From the NCBI GenBank assembly GCA_014377145.1, contig JACMQE010000209.1:1-10756 (forward strand): DNA of 10,756 nt. The letters run 5' to 3'. The notes under the pieces were generated by a model. It was not told the origin of the DNA and made no database searches. It was given only the letters and a program-made list of their open reading frames with translations. This DNA comes from Glaciimonas sp. (lineage in GTDB: Bacteria > Pseudomonadota > Gammaproteobacteria > Burkholderiales > Burkholderiaceae). This document shows positions 7,580-10,756 of the stretch, piece after piece (position 1 is the stretch's first letter; each line of letters opens with the position of its first letter). The translations under genes and the position numbers were made by a program.

Positions 7580-8410
7580 TCAATTTGTCGCGTGCACCGG
7601 CCGATACACGACTTGCAGGGCATCCAAACCAGCCAATAGTTTGATAAATGCCGAGGTACTCTGCGCTGGTTCACCCTTGACACCAAGATCGATATGACGC
7701 TGAGTCTGGGCATCGCCAACGTGCGGCAAACTAAATACCTTTACTAAAGAAAATTCACTCTCAATAGCTTCCATCAATGGTGTAAGGGCGGATTCCATTG
7801 AACCGTAGACCAGCACAGATTGTTCAAGCTGTGGATTCTGATGAAATAAATCAGCGTGATGGGTATCTAACACCCATTCGAACATAGGCCACGCCATCAC
7901 CGGAAAACCTGGTGTAAAATAATGGATACCCTGCGCTTGATCTGATGCATTCAACGCATTTCTGACTGAAAATCCGGGAATTTTGTTAAATGGATTCGGG
8001 ATAATTTCTGCTCCTTGGGGGAACTCTCCCATCGTCAGGCGATGTAGGTTATCCGTGGTTTCGTAGTCAGGTTCTACACCAATCTCACGCGCAGTATCGG
8101 CAATCCGCTCACGAATTTGTTCCCGTGCATGAGAGTGTAACAGCAGCGGCAAACCTAGTGCTGCCGCCACAGATTGACGGGTGTGATCATCGGGTGTAGC
8201 ACCGATGCCGCCAGTACAAAATACAATGTCATTACTCGAAAAGGTGCGTTTCAGAGTCGCAATGATACGCGCTGGCTCATCCCCCAGGTACTCTGCCCAA
8301 CTGAGTGTCAGTCCACGTACAGTTAACATTTCCAGGACTTTCGGAAAGTGCTTGTCGATCCGTCTTCCAGAGAGAATTTCGTCGCCAATAATGATTAAGC
8401 CGATTGCCAT
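7580..8410 (-). CDS. CinA/MoaB-type molybdopterin-binding domain protein
   Basis: Intact, 276 residues, cytoplasmic. A single MoCF-biosynthesis (MoaB/Mog-like) domain, as in the N-terminal half of CinA. Visible motifs are GLIIIGDEILSGRRIDKH (4-21), FCTGGIGATPDDHTRQ (about 64-79, the GGIG..DD signature of the pterin-binding fold) and PNPFNKIPGF (about 137-146). Later come FTPGFPVMAWPMFEW, and LPHVG followed by RHIDLGVKG. The C-terminal CinA nicotinamide-nucleotide deamidase domain is absent, so this is the short family often annotated 'competence/damage-inducible protein A'. A competence role should not be assumed. Start ATG 8410-8408, with only a weak AAAGA upstream. It begins 48 bases after the broken EI24 gene and may have shared its transcript. 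A proline-rich loop motif (PGAPGF in many relatives) reads NKIPGF here. Confidence 0.87.
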   Translation of the reverse strand: MAIGLIIIGDEILSGRRIDKHFPKVLEMLTVRGLTLSWAEYLGDEPARIIATLKRTFSSNDIVFCTGGIGATPDDHTRQSVAAALGLPLLLHSHAREQIRERIADTAREIGVEPDYETTDNLHRLTMGEFPQGAEIIPNPFNKIPGFSVRNALNASDQAQGIHYFTPGFPVMAWPMFEWVLDTHHADLFHQNPQLEQSVLVYGSMESALTPLMEAIESEFSLVKVFSLPHVGDAQTQRHIDLGVKGEPAQSTSAFIKLLAGLDALQVVYRPVHATN

Positions 8411-8458
8411 AAGAATATCTTTGCGATGAGTGAGATGAGAAAATATGGTGAAATTGCT

Positions 8459-9264
8459 TCACTTAAAATGACATTCAAAACCTACTGTCGCCCGCAGCCG
8501 AAATCTAATGATTACTTCCAGGCAATAATATTCAAACCATAAGCCTGTAAATACAAACACCAACACGTAAAGCCAGATCCATCCGGCAGCCCTAAAAGGT
8601 AGGACAATCAACCATAGCGTCCCACCTAACCATAGCAGCGTAAGGGCCGCGCCCATTCCCAGTGATAACACCGATCACCAGAAGCGGCCAGCGATGAATC
8701 TTCAGGATAGCCTTCAGTTCACCTTTATCAGCGTACGCTGAAAGCGCGTCGTAAGCAATAATACGGTAGGTCAGCTAACCCCACAATAGCGCTGGAATGA
8801 CGAAAGCTAGTGGTGGAATTAACCATAGCGGCAAGGTGACCAACCACAAAATACAAAACAGTAAACATGAAGAAACAGAGATCCAAATATTACCAAATAG
8901 CATGCCCCTTCGCGCTTCTATAATGCGGTGTAATGAAGACCGCCCACATGACTTGCCACCACTGGTAGGGCGAACAATCCAACAAAGACCAGCGCTGTCA
9001 AAAGCATAAACGGCAATATTAGCCAGAGTGCCGCCCACGGCACAATTACCATTTTCAGTGCGCCTAAGCCAAGCCAGCTTAACGCCCCCCGCGACTTTCA
9101 TGCCGCTGCTGCCAACTAAATAACTTTGCAACTAGTCAACCAAGGGCTGCAAACCAAGCCCTAACGCAATACCCCAGATCACTACCGACACCAGAAACGG
9201 TACAAAGGTCAGAAGCAGCATGCGAAAATAGCACCCGACCAAGGGCAACGAGGACGGGACGCAT
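8459..9264 (-). pseudogene. EI24/CysZ-family membrane protein, frameshifted
   Basis: A member of the EI24 (PF07264) inner-membrane family, which includes the sulfate transporter CysZ; substrate here unknown. It starts at ATG 9264-9262 (MRPVLVALGRVLFS). A frameshift near 9220-9228 leads to FRMLLLTFVPFLVSVVIWG and GLGLQPLVD, then TAG at 9134-9132. A shift at about 9062-9075 enters the frame GLGALKMVIVPWAALWLILP. A shift near 8940 returns to EARRGMLFGNIWISVSS and WLIPPLAFVIPALLWG, followed by TAG at 8777-8775. After it comes LTYRIIAYDALSAYADKGEL. A shift near 8665 gives SLGMGAALTLLWLGGTLWL and IWLYVLVFVFTGLWFEYYCL, ending TAA at 8461-8459. The implied length, about 268 residues, is normal. Both TAGs sit where the family has Trp. 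All four shifts are small, so decay is recent. Confidence 0.9.
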
Positions 9265-10220
9265 TGCCGCGGGGTCTTTCTGACAAATTCAACCATGCGC
9301 TTCAGACCCAACCATTGTTGCTCCCACAAGCCATGACCATAATTCCGCGCTTGACCGAACGGCGCAGGCAACTGATCGCGGACATCGGTGTGGTTGAATG
9401 TCTGACCAAAAAAGTGGTGCAAAATAGCATATCCCAAAACGAAAATAAAACACCATAATTATGACCACCTAATGAACCTTCTCCCTTGCTTTCAGGGCCA
9501 ATCCCAATCGCGTGATACCAGCTATGAAAACGTGGCGACACGACCAGTGCGTCTCCTAATTTACCGAAGTGTATGCGAATGTTGCGATTAGCAAAACATA
9601 TTGAGAAGGTTCTACACTTATTGCTATTGCAATCAAGTGCCATGTAGATATCACGAATCAATTTATATATTAGATGATTACGGTCATCAGTCTAGAGATT
9701 CATATCTCGTTGGCTATGGTGTAAAATACGCAAACTCCACAAACAGTCAAAACCATGCTGTGCAAGGTGACATCAGTAATCAAAAAAATCAAGTACGATC
9801 AGATACACCCTAAAGGTGATTAAAGGCCTATCGGTCACGCCGGGCCACAAAACAAATTCTCTAAATTAAAAGGATGTATCCTTCCTATATGGAGCTACTC
9901 ATTAACCTATGCGACCGCGGGGTCGATAAGAAAAATACTATTATAGAAAATGCACCCAGCCGCTGGATTGTGGTGTATAAAAAATCGGTCCATCTTGCGC
10001 GCCGATCAGTAAACGCGTGTGTTGGAATTATTGCTTCCAAGGGGCGCAAAATTAAGAACAAGACAGTTAGTTCAAAGATACCGATCAGAAACCAATCGGT
10101 GCCATCAAACGCATCTTCAATATAGATACTCAAGCCAACATGAAACATCAATGGTTGCACCGCTACCTGAAATAACCAGGCCTGCACGGCAGAGCACATG
10201 TTACTCAGGCTGTCGAGCAT
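9265..10220 (-). pseudogene. sterol desaturase / fatty acid hydroxylase superfamily protein, broken
   Basis: A membrane-bound di-iron hydroxylase with His boxes, inactivated. The N-terminus (ATG 10220-10218) reads MLDSLSNMCSAVQAWLFQ, then FDGTDWFLIGIFELTVLFL and TDRRARWTDFLYTTIQRLG. Frameshifts near 9880 and 9840 lead to IHPFNLENL and then WPGVTDRPLITF, VYLIVLDFFDY. TGA 9775-9773 interrupts YxCHLAQHGFD (box 1). LHHSQRDMNL (box 2) is followed by TAG 9694-9692 and TDDRNHL. RDIYMAL shifts to LIAIAISVEPSQYVLLIAT, which jumps back to NIRIHFGKLGDALVVSPRF with roughly ten residues missing. Box 3 reads FHSWYHAIGIG. A shift near 9415 gives FNHTDVRDQLPAPFGQARNY and QQWLGLKRMVEFVRK. The original stop is unclear because the last frame runs on into the EI24 gene. 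The start overlaps the deacetylase end by 16 bases, suggesting ancestral coupling. Confidence 0.88.
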
Positions 10221-10756
10221 GATGTCGGCTGCTTTTTGCCGCTGGCAGCGAGATCGAATGTGCCGGGGCTTTTGCCTTTGGCTTTCTCGACCGCAGCTTT
10301 ATAGGCTGGGTGATCCCTTAATGTCGCAAAAAATCCTTTTTTCTCCAACCCATTAATCAAAGGCTCAATAACAGCAGATGCCCATGGGTCTTTGCGCGAC
10401 CAGATGCCAAGATGCGCGCCGGTCAAGGTATGAAAACGCTGCTCGACAAGATTGCTTTCGTCGCAATATTGTTGCGGAGTCCAGGATGATAATTTGCCGC
10501 CATTTGCACCAAATTGGGGTTTCATTTCGATTTTCCCATCGGCCAGATCACGCTTTGCATATACATGATCAAAGATATGGCTTCCAAACGCGTGTCCTTC
10601 AGCCACTAACGATTTCCAGTAAGGCCCCCAAGGTGGATCAAGCGAATAGTCAGCCTTAATTGTTTTTTTCATTCGCCATAAAAAAGTGGCTTTGATTTGG
10701 TGGCGACGTAATGTCTGTGCGATAAATTCGGCCTGCGACTGGCTACCGGTGTCGAA
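10205..10756 (-). pseudogene. polysaccharide deacetylase family protein, internally deleted (5' part outside window)
   Basis: Open in one frame from the right edge to TGA 10207-10205. It begins in the first NodB-type motif, FDTGSQSQAEFIAQTLRRHQ, with the metal or catalytic Asp in FDTGS. GHAFGSHIFDH supplies the H-x4-H metal pair. The C-terminal part reads WSRKDPWASAVIEPLINGLE and ATLRDHPAYKAAVEKAKGKS. After FHTLTGAHL the sequence goes straight to GIWSRKDPW. Full-length relatives have there the RxPxG motif 3 and the next strand, some 60 residues as I recall the family. The frame is kept, so it may still be translated, but not as an active deacetylase. KATFLWRMKKTIKAD replaces the family-like KATFFMANEKTIKAD: a T lost from one homopolymer and an A gained in the next. 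No signal peptide can be judged. It is next to the desaturase pseudogene. Confidence 0.8.

Noticed and set aside
9908..9928. GACC-GCGG-GGTC inverted repeat
   Set aside because: Short GC-rich palindrome inside the desaturase coding remnant; expected by chance.
8459..10220. Stop-codon reassignment (TGA or TAG read as Trp)
   Set aside because: Frameshifts and deletions accompany the stops, TAG and TGA are both involved, and intact genes end in TGA and TAA.
1..10756. Search for CRISPR arrays, tRNA/rRNA, phage, toxin-antitoxin or defence genes
   Set aside because: No regularly spaced repeats, cloverleaf signature or matching protein motifs were seen on either strand.

Overview
The window reads as a stretch of a Gram-negative, betaproteobacterial chromosome. 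Burkholderiales, perhaps near Oxalobacteraceae, is an inference from recalled family resemblance (EI24 protein next to a CinA/MoaB-like protein, DUF349 giant, PBP7-type endopeptidase), not from a search. Its most striking property is genome erosion. Every gene I can recognise lies on the minus strand, and roughly half are broken. No RNA genes, CRISPR, phage genes or defence systems are visible.

Layout, following the minus strand from the right edge. At 10756-10205 is a polysaccharide deacetylase, running in from outside the window, with a large internal deletion. It overlaps the start of a sterol desaturase / fatty acid hydroxylase pseudogene (10220-~9265), which has frameshifts, two nonsense codons and a small deletion. 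That runs into an EI24/CysZ-type membrane protein pseudogene (9264-8459) with four frameshifts and two TAG codons. Three intact genes follow: a CinA/MoaB-type molybdopterin-binding-domain protein (8410-7580), a large DUF349 coiled-coil protein (7394-4716) and pbpG, a periplasmic D-Ala-D-Ala endopeptidase (4158-2944).

From 2943 to 1954 is a gene-free kilobase. It holds two short terminal-inverted-repeat elements of one family, each flanked by TA, and between them a wreck of an IS5-type transposase. From 1953 to 613 is a CPA1 (NhaP-like) cation:proton antiporter pseudogene with a lost start codon, nonsense codons and frameshifts. From 412 to the left edge is the intact N-terminal part of a second, unrelated antiporter of the Kef/CPA2 family.

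The genes do not form an obvious pathway. What links them is envelope location (antiporters, EI24, desaturase, deacetylase, PBP7) and differential decay: the pseudogenes keep recognisable family motifs in alternating frames, so inactivation is recent. Several nonsense codons sit where the family has Trp, as expected from G:C to A:T transitions (TGG to TAG or TGA). This pattern fits a host-restricted or symbiotic bacterium early in genome reduction. I found no novel multi-gene system; the interest lies in the anatomy of the decay and in the small TA-flanked repeat elements.
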